This document shows positions 6,938-15,429 of a stretch of 64,000 nt of DNA, in pieces (position 1 is the first letter of the stretch; each line of letters starts with the position of its first letter). Both the position numbers and the translations under genes were made by a program. Source of the DNA: Pseudomonas moorei (GTDB taxonomy: Bacteria; Pseudomonadota; Gammaproteobacteria; Pseudomonadales; Pseudomonadaceae). The DNA is taken from positions 124,001-188,000 of the forward strand of contig NZ_VZPP01000006.1 in the NCBI RefSeq assembly GCF_008801475.1, written 5' to 3'. Below the pieces are notes generated by a model. It was not told where the DNA came from, ran no database searches, and saw only the letters and a list, made by a program, of their open reading frames with translations.

Positions 6938-8365
6938 ATGTCCTTTCTCCTGGCTCACCTGCTGTCCTGGAGCGCCCTGTTGCTGGTGATCGACGCGCTG
7001 CTCTGGCAGCTCGCACCGTTCAAGCACCGCGTCACCCGGATCGGCTGGCGCACCGGCCTGTTCCTGGCCTTCAGTACGCTCATCATCAATGCGGGGATCA
7101 GCCCGTTGCAGGCACCGGTGTTCGCCGATGATCGCGTGGCGCAACTGGGGGCCACGGCCCTGGGGATTCTCTGGTGGCTGTACGCGGCGCGGGTGCTCAC
7201 CGAAGCCATTGGCCTGGTGCTGATGCGGCGTATCGGCCACAGCGGCCGGCTGTTGCAGGATGTGATCGGCGCACTGGTGTTTCTGGCCGCGATCGTTGCG
7301 GCGGCAGGCTACGTGCTGGAGCTGCCGGTCAAGGGGCTGCTGGCGACCTCCGGGGTGGTGGCCATCGTGGTCGGCCTGGCGTTGCAGAGCACCTTGAGCG
7401 ATGTGTTTTCCGGCATCGTGCTCAACACCACCAAGCCGTATCAGGTGGACGACTGGATCTCGATCGACGGCGTCGAGGGCAAGGTGCTGGACATCGACTG
7501 GCGCGCCACCCACCTGCTCACCAGCGCCGGCAGTACCGCCGTGGTGCCGAACTCGGTGGCGGCCAAGGCGAAGATCGTCAACCTCAGTCGCCCGAGCAAC
7601 ATGCACGGGGTGTCGATCAGCATTCAGGTACCCAACCACATTCGTCCGCGCCGAGTCCTCGATGCCCTGGACCGCACGCTTCAGGGCAGCAGCAGCCTGC
7701 TCTTGAACCCGGCGCCCAAAGCGGTGTTGAAAGAAGCCGGCGAAACCCTGTCCGAGTATGTGGCCAGCGGTTTCATCGCCGATCTGGGCAAAAAAAGCGA
7801 AGTGCGTAATCAATTGTTCGACCTGGCCCATCGTCACCTGGAAGCGGCCGGCATTTCCCGGCAGCTCGATGGCGTGATCGAGCCTTCGACGCGGGCACGA
7901 GCCTTGCTCGACGAGGTGAAGATTTTCCGCTCGCTGAGTGAAGACGAACGCGATCAATTGGCGCAGTCCATGACCGCGCAACAGTACTCTGCGGGCCAGG
8001 TGGTATTGGGGCTGGGCGAAGTGCCCGACAGCCTGTTCGTGATTGCCACCGGCGTCGTCAGTGCTTCGGTGCCCGACGGCGCCGGTCAAACCGAAGCCGG
8101 CCGGATGGGGCCGAGTGAAGTCATGGGCGAACAAAGCATCCTCGCCGACACCCCCTCACAAGCCACGTTCACCACCCTGACCTCGTGCATCATTTACCGC
8201 CTCGACAAATCCCTCACCCGCCACTGCATGGAGCAGCGCAGCGAAGTCGGCCAGGCGTTGAACAAGTTGCAAGCCGTGCGGGAGCAGAACAGCCGGCTGG
8301 CATTGATGAGCAAACCGGTACCGATCAAGAAAGGAGGGTTTCTCGGCTGGTTGCAAAAGCGCTGA
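6938..8365 (+). CDS. MscS-family channel with C-terminal cyclic-nucleotide-binding-type domain
   Basis: The protein is 475 aa. ATG 6938 was chosen because GGAG lies 8 nt upstream. The N-terminal half has four to five hydrophobic segments, then the MscS pore and beta domain: VVAIVVGLALQSTLSDVFSG, PYQVDDWISIDGVEGKVLDI and the TAVVPNS motif. Residues about 320-450 form a CAP-ED fold (IFRSLSEDERDQLAQ, YSAGQVVLGLGEVPDSLFVI, MGEQSILADTPS). It is expected in the inner membrane. Such fusions are known in bacteria, where the regulatory domain may gate the channel by ligand rather than tension. The phosphate-cassette Arg of true cAMP sites is not obvious, so the ligand is open. Confidence 0.88.
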   Translation: MSFLLAHLLSWSALLLVIDALLWQLAPFKHRVTRIGWRTGLFLAFSTLIINAGISPLQAPVFADDRVAQLGATALGILWWLYAARVLTEAIGLVLMRRIGHSGRLLQDVIGALVFLAAIVAAAGYVLELPVKGLLATSGVVAIVVGLALQSTLSDVFSGIVLNTTKPYQVDDWISIDGVEGKVLDIDWRATHLLTSAGSTAVVPNSVAAKAKIVNLSRPSNMHGVSISIQVPNHIRPRRVLDALDRTLQGSSSLLLNPAPKAVLKEAGETLSEYVASGFIADLGKKSEVRNQLFDLAHRHLEAAGISRQLDGVIEPSTRARALLDEVKIFRSLSEDERDQLAQSMTAQQYSAGQVVLGLGEVPDSLFVIATGVVSASVPDGAGQTEAGRMGPSEVMGEQSILADTPSQATFTTLTSCIIYRLDKSLTRHCMEQRSEVGQALNKLQAVREQNSRLALMSKPVPIKKGGFLGWLQKR

Positions 8366-8370
8366 GGCAA

Positions 8371-8530
8371 AAATGCCCGCCGTTGCGGGTAATGTTTTCC
8401 TGTAGGAGCGAGCCTGTTCGCGATGGTCGTCAAAGAAAACGCGTGTTTACTGGCTAAACGCGGCGCTCTCAAGTCCATCGCGAACAGGCTCGCTCCTACA
8501 GAACAACATCACGCCAACAGGCGGGCATTT
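8371..8530. repeat. Long nested inverted repeat (REPIN-like) between convergent genes
   Basis: The inner arms, 8401-8426 and 8475-8500, are perfectly complementary over 26 bp and carry the Pseudomonas TGTAGGAGCGAGC REP core. An outer pair, AAATGCCCGCC at 8371-8381 and GGCGGGCATTT at 8520-8530, continues the symmetry with imperfect pairing between. Nearly the whole gap between the MscS and ycaC stop codons can fold into one hairpin. It is likely a REPIN that also terminates transcription from both sides. Confidence 0.8.
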
Positions 8531-8550
8531 CGCGGTGTCAGTGAGACGGC

Positions 8551-9177
8551 TTATTTGGCAGTGAACTTGGTATAGCTGTTGATCAGGTTGCGGTAGTTCG
8601 GAAGGCGGTTCGACAGCAGATTCGCCAGGCCTTCCATGTCGTTGCGCCAGTCGCCCTGCAGTTCGCAGGCCACGGCGAACCAGTTCAGCAGGTGCGCACC
8701 GGCAGCCGACATGCGCGCCCACGCTGCTTGTTGCACGGTGGTGTTGAAGGTACCGGACGAGTCGGTGACGACGAACACTTCATAGCCTTCGGCGATGGCC
8801 GACAGGGTCGGGAACGCCACGCAAACATCCGTCACTACACCGGCAATGATCAATTGCTTGCGACCAGTGGCCTTCACGGCTTTGACAAAATCCTCGTTGT
8901 CCCAGGCGTTGATCTGGCCAGGACGGGCAATGAAGGGCGCATCCGGGAATTGCTCTTTCAGTTCAGGCACGATCGGGCCGTTGGGGCCGCTGTCGAAACT
9001 GGTGGTGAGGATGGTCGGCAGGTTGAAGAACTTGGCGATGTCACCCAGGGCCAGCACGTTGTTCTTGAACTCGTTGGGCGAGAAATCCTGCACCAGCGAG
9101 ATCAGGCCGGTCTGGTGGTCGACCAGCAGTACGACAGCGTCATCTTTGTTCAGACGTTTGTAAGGAACATTGCTCAT
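8551..9177 (-). CDS. ycaC: YcaC-type isochorismatase-like hydrolase
   Basis: The 208-aa protein starts at ATG 9177 with AAGGAG upstream. It matches the E. coli YcaC type throughout: VVLLVDHQTGLISLV with the catalytic Asp, NLPTILTTSFDSGPNGP, and AGVVTDVCVAFP containing the catalytic Cys and the conserved non-proline cis peptide region. YcaC proteins are cysteine hydrolases forming octamers, and their physiological substrate is not firmly known. It is the last gene of a co-directional run (DoxX, ABM protein, amidohydrolase, ycaC), 69 bp after the amidohydrolase, and ends at the REPIN. Confidence 0.9.
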   Translation of the reverse strand: MSNVPYKRLNKDDAVVLLVDHQTGLISLVQDFSPNEFKNNVLALGDIAKFFNLPTILTTSFDSGPNGPIVPELKEQFPDAPFIARPGQINAWDNEDFVKAVKATGRKQLIIAGVVTDVCVAFPTLSAIAEGYEVFVVTDSSGTFNTTVQQAAWARMSAAGAHLLNWFAVACELQGDWRNDMEGLANLLSNRLPNYRNLINSYTKFTAK

Positions 9178-9246
9178 AAGAAACTCCTTGGTGGATGGAT
9201 ATTGCAGATCGCGCCGGGCCATCGGGCCGGCGCTTTTTTATATTCG

Positions 9247-11085
9247 TCAGAAGGCAAAGCACGAGCAGCCGAAGGCGCCCCAGAAACCGGCGAAGTCACT
9301 GACCGGCGCGTTCGACAGTCGCGCACGCTCGTGGCTGTGGGAATGCACCGCGCACGGTCCGCTGCACTGGTGAACCTGCGCCTGCAGCGGCGAGTTCGGC
9401 CGCCAGTGCCCGGGTACTTTCACCACCGGCGACCAGTCCGGCAGCACCGGCACACTGGCCGGCCCGAGTTTTTCGAAATCGCCGGCGGCGTACACCACCT
9501 TGCCGCCGACCACGGTCAGCACCGACTCGATCCACTTGATCGCTTCTTCGTCGACACTGAAAAAGTCCGCGCTCAACGCCGCCACGTCGGCCAATTGCCC
9601 GACCTTGATCTGGCCCTTCTTGCCCTGTTCGGACGAGAACCAGGCGCTGCCGTGGGTGAACAGTTCCAGGGCGGTCTGGCGCGACAGGCCTTCGGCATGC
9701 AGTTCCATGCCGCCGACGGTGCGGCCGCTGACCATCCAGTACAGCGAAGTCCACGGGTTGTAGCTCGATACCCGCGTCGCATCGGTGCCGGCGCCCACCG
9801 GCACACCTTCGGCCAGCATGCGTTTGATCGGCGGCGTGGCTTCGGCGGCTTTGGCGCCGTAACGCTCGACAAAATATTCGCCCTGGAACGCCATGCGATC
9901 CTGAATCGCAATGCCGCCCCCCAGCGCCCTCACCCGCTCGATGTTCTGCGGGGTGATGGTTTCGGCGTGATCGAAAAACCAGGGCAAACCATTGAACGGG
10001 ATGTCGCGGTTGACCTTTTCGAATACGTCGAGCATGCGGCTGATGGATTCGTTGTAGGTGGCGTGCAGGCGGAACGGCCAGCGCTGCTCGACCAGATGGC
10101 GCACCACCGGCTCCAGTTCGTCTTCCATGGTTTGCGGCAGGTCCGGGCGCGGCTCAAGGAAGTCCTCGAAATCCGCCGCCGAGAACACCAGCATTTCCCC
10201 GGCGCCGTTGTGCCGCAGGTAATCGTCGCCCTGGTGCAGGGTCACGCTGCTGGTCCAGTTCTTGAAGTCGGTCAATTCTTCCTTGGGCTTCTGGGTGAAC
10301 AAGTTGTAGGCGATGCGCACGGTCAGTTGCTCATCCTTGGCCAACTGCTCAATGACCTGGTAATCGTCCGGATAGTTCTGGAAACCACCCCCGGCATCGA
10401 TGGCACTGGTCAGGCCCAGGCGGTTGAGTTCACGCATGAACTGGCGGGTGGAGTTGACCTGATACTCCAGCGGCAGCTTCGGCCCCTTGGCCAGCGTCGA
10501 GTACAGAATCATCGCGTTGGGTCGCGCCACCAGCATGCCGGTCGGCTCGCCATTGGCATCCCGGACAATCTCGCCGCCCGGCGGATTCGGTGTGTTGCGG
10601 GTATAACCGGCCACCCGCAGCGCCGCGCGGTTGAGCAAGGCGCGGTCATACAAATGCAGGACAAACACCGGGGTGTCGGGCGCGGCCTGGTTCAGTTCCT
10701 CGAGGGTCGGCATGCGCTTTTCGGCGAACTGGAATTCGTTCCAGCCCCCCACCACCCGCACCCACTGCGGCGTCGGCGTACGATCGGCCTGGTCCTTGAG
10801 CATGCGCAAGGCATCGGCCAGGGATGGCACGCCTTCCCAGCGCAGTTCGAGGTTGTAGTTCAGGCCGCCACGGATCAGGTGCAAGTGCGAGTCGTTGAGG
10901 CCCGGAATCACGCAGCGCCCCTTGAGGTCGATCACTTGCGTGGCCGAACCGCGCAGGGCCATGGCCTGGGCATCGCTGCCAACGACGACGAAGCGGCCAT
11001 CGCTGATGGCCACCGCGCTGGCAAGCGGCTTCTCACGGTCAACGGTATGAAATTGGCCATTGAACAGAATCAGATCGGCGTTCAT
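9247..11085 (-). CDS. Amidohydrolase, YtcJ/amidohydrolase-3 family
   Basis: The protein is 612 aa. ATG 11085 (MNADLILFNGQFHTVD) was chosen: AAGGAAA precedes it and it overlaps the upstream stop as ATGA. It shows the N-terminal beta-sandwich strand, a metal-site motif NDSHLHL near residue 60, WFDHAETI, GTDATRVSSYNPW near residue 440, and the C-terminal GQLADVAALSADFF segment of metal-dependent amidohydrolases. The family hydrolyses amides, ureas or enol lactones, often with Zn. The substrate here is unknown. It lies in a putative operon with an ABM-domain protein, DoxX and YcaC. The last residues (GAFGCSCFAF) are an odd Cys/Phe-rich tail. Confidence 0.87.
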   Translation of the reverse strand: MNADLILFNGQFHTVDREKPLASAVAISDGRFVVVGSDAQAMALRGSATQVIDLKGRCVIPGLNDSHLHLIRGGLNYNLELRWEGVPSLADALRMLKDQADRTPTPQWVRVVGGWNEFQFAEKRMPTLEELNQAAPDTPVFVLHLYDRALLNRAALRVAGYTRNTPNPPGGEIVRDANGEPTGMLVARPNAMILYSTLAKGPKLPLEYQVNSTRQFMRELNRLGLTSAIDAGGGFQNYPDDYQVIEQLAKDEQLTVRIAYNLFTQKPKEELTDFKNWTSSVTLHQGDDYLRHNGAGEMLVFSAADFEDFLEPRPDLPQTMEDELEPVVRHLVEQRWPFRLHATYNESISRMLDVFEKVNRDIPFNGLPWFFDHAETITPQNIERVRALGGGIAIQDRMAFQGEYFVERYGAKAAEATPPIKRMLAEGVPVGAGTDATRVSSYNPWTSLYWMVSGRTVGGMELHAEGLSRQTALELFTHGSAWFSSEQGKKGQIKVGQLADVAALSADFFSVDEEAIKWIESVLTVVGGKVVYAAGDFEKLGPASVPVLPDWSPVVKVPGHWRPNSPLQAQVHQCSGPCAVHSHSHERARLSNAPVSDFAGFWGAFGCSCFAF

Positions 11086-11693
11086 CGCGTTTCCTTGGTC
11101 TGGGTGGATGAGGATAGCCAAGGCGCGAACAAACGCGTTGCCATTGGCATGAACAGGTACACCACCGACAGCACGATGGTCAGGGTGATCAGAAAGGTCG
11201 CGACCACGTAGTTGGAGAGCCAGGCATTGAGCTTCAACAGCGGTCCCCAGAGCAGCGGCACCAGCAAGGTGTGCGGCAGAATCACCAACAGCGTGACCAC
11301 CGCCTGCTTCCAGCGCGGCGGTGGCGAGCCCGCCTCGGCCGGTGGGGCGAACCAGAATTCGTTCACCGGGTTGACTTCGGTCTGGTCGCCGTCGGCCAGC
11401 ATCGGCGTGGCTTCGGCGATCAGCTCCTGACGCTGCGGCGAATCCAGCCAGCGCTGCATCGCCTCGGTGGAGCAGAACCGCAAGACGCAGGTGTAGGTGT
11501 CGAGGCCGGCGTTCTTGCCACGCACCACGTCCACCCCCAAGTGCCCGTCCCACTGCCCGGCCACTCGGACAATGTTGCGCAGCCAGGCTTCGTAAGGCAC
11601 TTCAAACCCGGCCTTGACCCGGTGCTTGATGATCAGCGTCACGACCTCCTCGAAGCCGCGCACAGGTGTATCGAGCAAAGTGGATTCAGGCAT
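11082..11693 (-). CDS. Antibiotic-biosynthesis-monooxygenase (ABM) domain protein with C-terminal membrane segments
   Basis: The protein is 203 aa. The first ~110 residues form an ABM-type ferredoxin-like domain (VTLIIKHRVKAGFEVPYEAW ... YTCVLRFCSTEAMQRWLDS). The C-terminal third has two hydrophobic spans (VTLLVILPHTLLVPLLWGPL and VATFLITLTIVLSVVYLFM), so it would be membrane-anchored. Its start lies inside the DoxX gene (8-nt overlap) and its stop overlaps the amidohydrolase start by 4 nt, so translation is coupled. ABM domains act as cofactor-free oxygenases or as small-molecule-binding dimers. Its reaction here cannot be stated. Confidence 0.82.
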   Translation of the reverse strand: MPESTLLDTPVRGFEEVVTLIIKHRVKAGFEVPYEAWLRNIVRVAGQWDGHLGVDVVRGKNAGLDTYTCVLRFCSTEAMQRWLDSPQRQELIAEATPMLADGDQTEVNPVNEFWFAPPAEAGSPPPRWKQAVVTLLVILPHTLLVPLLWGPLLKLNAWLSNYVVATFLITLTIVLSVVYLFMPMATRLFAPWLSSSTQTKETR

Positions 11694-12102
11694 AACGAAA
11701 GGCTCCGGAAAATCGATGGTTGAACGCCAGCGGCCCCGGCCCGGCGATGAGGATGCTGGTGAACAGAATCAACAACAGCCAGCCGAACTGGCCTTCGGCC
11801 AAGCTCCATTGCGGATGCACGATCAGCAACGCCACCAGCAGCACAAATAGAATAGGCAGGCAGGCCAGACGCACCAGCACCCCGGCGATGATCAGCAACG
11901 GACACAGCACTTCGGCAAAAATCGCCAGCATCAGCGTGAGATTCGCCCCCAGGTGAAACGGGTCTTCGATGCGCTGCAACTCGACAGCGTAGTCGAGCAA
12001 CTTCGGCAAACCATGCACCCACAACAGGAACAACCCGGCGCTGACCCGCAAGAAAAGCAGCCCGACGTCCCGAGCCCGTTCATCCCAACGCGAAACAATC
12101 AT
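11686..12102 (-). CDS. DoxX-family membrane protein
   Basis: The protein is 138 aa, starting at ATG 12102 (MIVSRWDERARDVGLLFLRV). The frame continues upstream without a ribosome site or conserved sequence. Four hydrophobic helices and the motif RVSAGLFLLWVHGLPKLLD followed by NLTLMLAIFAEVLCPLLIIAG match DoxX/DUF4870-like quinone-pool-associated membrane proteins. DoxX proteins accompany oxidases and redox enzymes in the inner membrane. It is the first gene of the DoxX-ABM-amidohydrolase-ycaC group. Confidence 0.85.
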   Translation of the reverse strand: MIVSRWDERARDVGLLFLRVSAGLFLLWVHGLPKLLDYAVELQRIEDPFHLGANLTLMLAIFAEVLCPLLIIAGVLVRLACLPILFVLLVALLIVHPQWSLAEGQFGWLLLILFTSILIAGPGPLAFNHRFSGAFRYA

Positions 12103-12890
12103 GGCCGCCCCGCACAATTGAAAAACGACCGGCGTCGAAGCGCCGGAACTTGATGCGATAGTGACGGGGCCAGGGTGGGAAAAATTGGATGTACGTGCTC
12201 TTTTGTGGCCATGGGGCGACATAGGCGCGTGTTGGAGTGGGCTTGATCGCGACAGGCCTTCGAGGCTTGCCATGATTTCGAGCCCGCCTTCGATGGCGAG
12301 CCAGCGCCATCAGGGGTTGGGGCAACCGTGGAAATTTTGGTCGGCTGTGAGGTCGCCATCGTCAACGATGACGCGGGTTGTCTCAATGCCCGCGTTGCCC
12401 GGACGTTCATCGCGAGCAGGCTCGCTCCTACAGAAAAGCACAGCAGCGCCCCCCACCCGCTCTTCACCACTCATCAGGCCGAGCGTTAGCTCGCCTGCAG
12501 CTTTTGATCTACCCGCCCCTTCGGGAGGCTGAGTGGAGGTGTGCATCCGGGGAGTGGCGCGCAGCGCCGTTCGACGCAGTCGAACACGCTGCATGTAGGT
12601 TGAAGCGAAGCCAACCGGAGGGCAGTGTCCCCGGATGGATACCGCAGCGAAGGAACGCCGAGCCTAAGCGAGGGGCCGGACGCTCGGGGCGAGCCTTTTT
12701 TTGCTTATCTTTTTTTTGGAGGGGTTTGAAAAAAAAGTAAGTCGCCGTAAGGGCGAAACCCTAAGCCGCCGTTACCGCAGCAACGGATATGTACGCGGTC
12801 AACAACACACAGGTCGGCTGTCAGGCCGCCATCGCTGCGATGCGGCGCCCCGACAAGCCAGCGCCTACAGTGGATCAGACGCAACCACGA
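12103..12890. repeat. Gene-free 788-base stretch with dispersed Pseudomonas intergenic repeat
   Basis: No credible gene was found. A single REP unit (CATCGCGAGCAGGCTCGCTC) lies at 12410-12429. From about 12480 to 12875 runs a composite segment whose parts I recognise as recurring between genes in fluorescent Pseudomonas: GCCTGCAGCTTTTGATC, the GGCGAGCCTTTTTTTGC tract, AAAGTAAGTCGCCGTAAGGG and GCCGTTACCGCAGCAACGGA, ending in a REP-like GACAAGCCAGCGCCTACAG. The first part also holds short inverted repeats around the DoxX upstream region. The recurrence is remembered, not searched. Confidence 0.6.
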
Positions 12891-13811
12891 TCAAGCCGGA
12901 ACCGGCAACGGCACCGACATGAACTGACCGATCCGCGAACGCAACCAGCGCTCCGCCGGATCATTGTCATGCACCCCGCTCCAGGCCATCGACAGTTGCG
13001 CCGCGTCGATGGGAAACGGCGGATCTTCGGCCCGCAAGCCACAGCCTTCCACCAATGCGCAGGCCGCATAGTCCGGCACGGTGGCGATCATCTCGGTACC
13101 GGCGAGCAACGCGCGCAAGCCACTGAACTGCGGCACTCCCAACACTACCCGGCGGGTACGTCCGAGCTTGGCCAGGTCCAGATCGATGTTGCCGCTCAGG
13201 TCCCCGGAAAACGACACCATGGCATGGGGCCGCTCGCAATATTCATCCAGGGTCAGGGTCCCCGGCCGCTTGTCGCCACGCAGCACTTTGCAGGGAATGT
13301 CGCGCAGTTTCTTGCGCTTGGCATTGGCCGGCAGGTCCGTGGTGTAGCTCACGCCCACGGAGATTTCCCCCGATGCCAGCAACGCCGGCATCAACAGGTA
13401 ATTGGCCCGGCGCACGACCACGACAATCCCCGGCGCCTCTTCCTGCAACTGGCGCAACAGCGGCGGGAACAAGCCGAACTCGGCATCGTCCGACAGGCCG
13501 ATACGAAACACATCGCAACTGGTCGTGGGGTCAAATTCCTTGGCCCGGCTGACCGCCCCGGAGATGGTGTCCATCGCCGGTTGCAGCTCCTTGAGAATTG
13601 CCAGCGCCCGCGCGGTCGGCTCCATGCCACGGCCATTGCGCAACAACAGCGGGTCATCGAACAGGTCGCGCAACCGTCCCAGGGCAGCACTCACCGCCGG
13701 CTGGCCCATGAACAGTTTTTCCGCTACGCGGGTGAGGTTTTTTTCGAACATCAAGGCTTCGAAAATCACCAGCAGATTCATGTCTACACGGCGCAGATCG
13801 TTGCGGTTCAT
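12891..13811 (-). CDS. LysR-family regulator (NodD/LeuO-like)
   Basis: The protein is 306 aa, starting at ATG 13811 (MNRNDLRRVDMNLLVIFEAL). The longer frame upstream contains intergenic repeats and was rejected. The N-terminal HTH reads NLTRVAEKLFMGQPAVSAALGRLRDLFDDPLLLRNGRGMEPT, shown here only to about its first 20 residues by position 25-65, and is typical of the NodD/SyrM/LeuO branch. An LTTR effector domain follows. It is divergent from an AraC-family gene, with a 29-bp element and an 18-bp hairpin between them. It may act on that promoter or on the flavodoxin/hydrolase genes beyond. Confidence 0.88.
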   Translation of the reverse strand: MNRNDLRRVDMNLLVIFEALMFEKNLTRVAEKLFMGQPAVSAALGRLRDLFDDPLLLRNGRGMEPTARALAILKELQPAMDTISGAVSRAKEFDPTTSCDVFRIGLSDDAEFGLFPPLLRQLQEEAPGIVVVVRRANYLLMPALLASGEISVGVSYTTDLPANAKRKKLRDIPCKVLRGDKRPGTLTLDEYCERPHAMVSFSGDLSGNIDLDLAKLGRTRRVVLGVPQFSGLRALLAGTEMIATVPDYAACALVEGCGLRAEDPPFPIDAAQLSMAWSGVHDNDPAERWLRSRIGQFMSVPLPVPA

Positions 13812-13899
13812 GGGCACGGTTCCCTTGTGTGTGTGTGTGTTGAGCCAGGCGCGAAGGCAATGATTGTCTCTGACTTTACTCAAAACCGCCCGCTTCGCG

Positions 13900-13928
13900 C
13901 AGGAGGAATTAACAACGTTTAACTCGTC
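13900..13928 (+). promoter_or_regulatory. 29-bp shared element, copy 1 (pairs with inverted copy at 16143-16171)
   Basis: The core AATTAACAACGTTTAACTC (13907-13925) with flanks CAGGA and GTC is repeated in reverse orientation at 16143-16171, with only two mismatches over 29 bp. The core is an imperfect palindrome around AACGTT. Both copies lie in divergent regulatory regions, so a shared operator is likely. Confidence 0.6.
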
Positions 13929-13986
13929 AGCCACTGGGCCGCACCCAAGAATGAAAACCTCTGCGCAGAGCTGTTTTTCTTCCAGA

Positions 13987-14027
13987 GGGAAGGCACTGGC
14001 AAACAAACCGTTTGCCAGTGCCTTCCC
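13987..14027. repeat. Perfect 18-bp inverted repeat just upstream of the AraC-family gene
   Basis: GGGAAGGCACTGGCAAAC and its exact complement are separated by five bases (AAACC). The hairpin ends 19 bp before the AraC start. Neither side is followed by a T-run, so it does not look like an intrinsic terminator. It could be a structured mRNA leader, a protein-binding palindrome or a cruciform. Confidence 0.85.
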
Positions 14028-14046
14028 ACCGACACGGACATTGGAC

Positions 14047-14463
14047 ATGGCTCACTCACAGCAAACCCTCGCCCGCGCCCCGCTCAGCGAACCGTGCAAC
14101 ACCAGCAGTGGCGGCCTCAGCCCGCAGCGCGAACGGCTGGTGAAACAATTGATCCTCGATCGCCTCGGCGACAGCCTGGAAGTCAGCGAACTGGCCCGGG
14201 CCTGCGCCCTCTCGCGCAGTCATTTCTCCCGTGCGTTCAAATGCAGCACCGGCCATTCGCCCCAGGAATGGATTCGCCAACAGCGCATCGCCCGGGCCAA
14301 GCTGTTGATTCAGCATACGGACCTGAGCCTCACGCAAATCAGCCTCGAATGCGGCTTTTGCGATCAGGCGCACTTCTGCCACATGTTCACCCGCAGCGAA
14401 GGCATCAATCCGTTTGCCTGGCGTTGTCGGGTGGTACGCGCCGTTCATCACCTGTCCCTGTAG
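14047..14463 (+). CDS. Short AraC-family transcriptional regulator
   Basis: The protein is 138 aa, starting at ATG 14047. Upstream in-frame codons run through the hairpin and were not used. Almost the whole protein is the AraC DNA-binding domain, with two HTHs (VSELARACALSRSHFSRAFK and LTQISLECGFCDQAHFCHMF). There is no separate ligand domain, as in MarA/SoxS-type or orphan short regulators. It is divergent from a LysR gene and convergent with the alpha/beta hydrolase. It lies within the interval bracketed by the two 29-bp elements. Confidence 0.88.
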   Translation: MAHSQQTLARAPLSEPCNTSSGGLSPQRERLVKQLILDRLGDSLEVSELARACALSRSHFSRAFKCSTGHSPQEWIRQQRIARAKLLIQHTDLSLTQISLECGFCDQAHFCHMFTRSEGINPFAWRCRVVRAVHHLSL

Positions 14464-14466
14464 GAA

Positions 14467-14556
14467 CCCGACTTGCCGGCGGTGGCGATTTCATGATCGC
14501 CATCGCCGGCAAGCCGGGTTGCTGCAGGGTTGCTGTATTGCGTCGCAACCCTGCAG
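14467..14556. terminator. Two stacked hairpins between convergent AraC and hydrolase genes
   Basis: The first hairpin spans 14467-14518, with 23-base arms carrying two mismatches and loop TTCATG. The second is CTGCAGGGTTGC (14522-14533) with its exact complement at 14545-14556. Both lie between convergent stop codons, so a bidirectional termination or mRNA-end protection role is likely. Confidence 0.7.
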
Positions 14557-14570
14557 TGGTTGACCGGGAC

Positions 14571-15395
14571 TCAACCCTTCAGAAAGGCCAGCAAATCGGC
14601 GTTCAGTTGATCCTTGTGGGTGTCCGTCAAGCCATGGGGCGCGCCGGGGTAGATCTTCAGCGTGGAACCTTTCACCAGACCGGCCGATGCGATGCCCGCC
14701 GCTTCGATCGGCACCACCTGATCGGCGTCGCCATGCACCACCAGGGTCGGCACGTCGAACTTCTTCAAATCCTCGGTGAAGTCGGTTTCCGAAAACGCCT
14801 TGATGCAGTCGTAGGCGTTCTTGTGGCCGGCGGTCATGCCCTGCATCCAGAACCAGTCGATCATGCCTTGGGATGGCTTGGCATCCGGTTTGTTGAAGCC
14901 GAAGAACGGACCGCTGGCGAGGTCCTTGTAGAGTTGCGAGCGGTCTGCCAGTGAGGCCTGACGAATACCGTCGAACACTTCAATCGGCAGCCCACCGGGG
15001 TTGGCCGCCGTCTTGAGCATCAGCGGCGGCACCGAGGAGATCAGCCCGGCCTTGGCCACCCGGTCGGTGCCATGACGACCGATATAGCGCGCCACTTCGC
15101 CACCACCGGTGGAGAAGCCGAACAGCACGGCGTCGCTTAAATCCAGGTGTTCGATCAGTTGCGCCAGGTCATCAGCGTAGGTGTCCATGTCGTTGCCGAA
15201 CCATGGCTGGCTGGAACGGCCATGCCCTCGGCGATCGTGGGCGATGACGCGGTAGCCCTTGGACGCCAGGAAGATCATTTGCGATTCCCAGCTGTCGGCA
15301 TTCAGCGGCCAACCGTGGCTGAAGACTATCGGCTGACCGGTGCCCCAGTCCTTGTAGTAAATCTCGGTGCCGTCGCGGGTGGTGAACGTGCTCAT
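14571..15395 (-). CDS. Alpha/beta hydrolase, non-heme chloroperoxidase/arylesterase type
   Basis: The protein is 274 aa, starting at ATG 15395 with AAAGGAG upstream. Conserved features are [46 protein letters not shown], the nucleophile motif [12 protein letters not shown] (Ser near residue 95), [10 protein letters not shown] and the catalytic His in APHGLTDTH. These match cofactor-free haloperoxidases, which are esterases with perhydrolase activity. There is no signal peptide, so it is cytoplasmic. It follows the flavodoxin-like gene by 34 bp on the same strand and is probably co-transcribed. Confidence 0.9.
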   Translation of the reverse strand: MSTFTTRDGTEIYYKDWGTGQPIVFSHGWPLNADSWESQMIFLASKGYRVIAHDRRGHGRSSQPWFGNDMDTYADDLAQLIEHLDLSDAVLFGFSTGGGEVARYIGRHGTDRVAKAGLISSVPPLMLKTAANPGGLPIEVFDGIRQASLADRSQLYKDLASGPFFGFNKPDAKPSQGMIDWFWMQGMTAGHKNAYDCIKAFSETDFTEDLKKFDVPTLVVHGDADQVVPIEAAGIASAGLVKGSTLKIYPGAPHGLTDTHKDQLNADLLAFLKG

Positions 15396-15429
15396 AAGGC
15401 GTGCTCCTTTACGTGGGGTTTGGGGTGAA

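Noticed and set aside
8692..11211. An 839-codon plus-strand open frame
   Set aside because: It runs opposite the ycaC and amidohydrolase genes, whose conserved motifs define the real strand. The composition is Arg/His/Gly-rich antisense type.
13987..14027. Perfect hairpin as a Rho-independent terminator
   Set aside because: Neither strand has a T-run after the stem and no gene ends there, so it is listed as a structured repeat instead.
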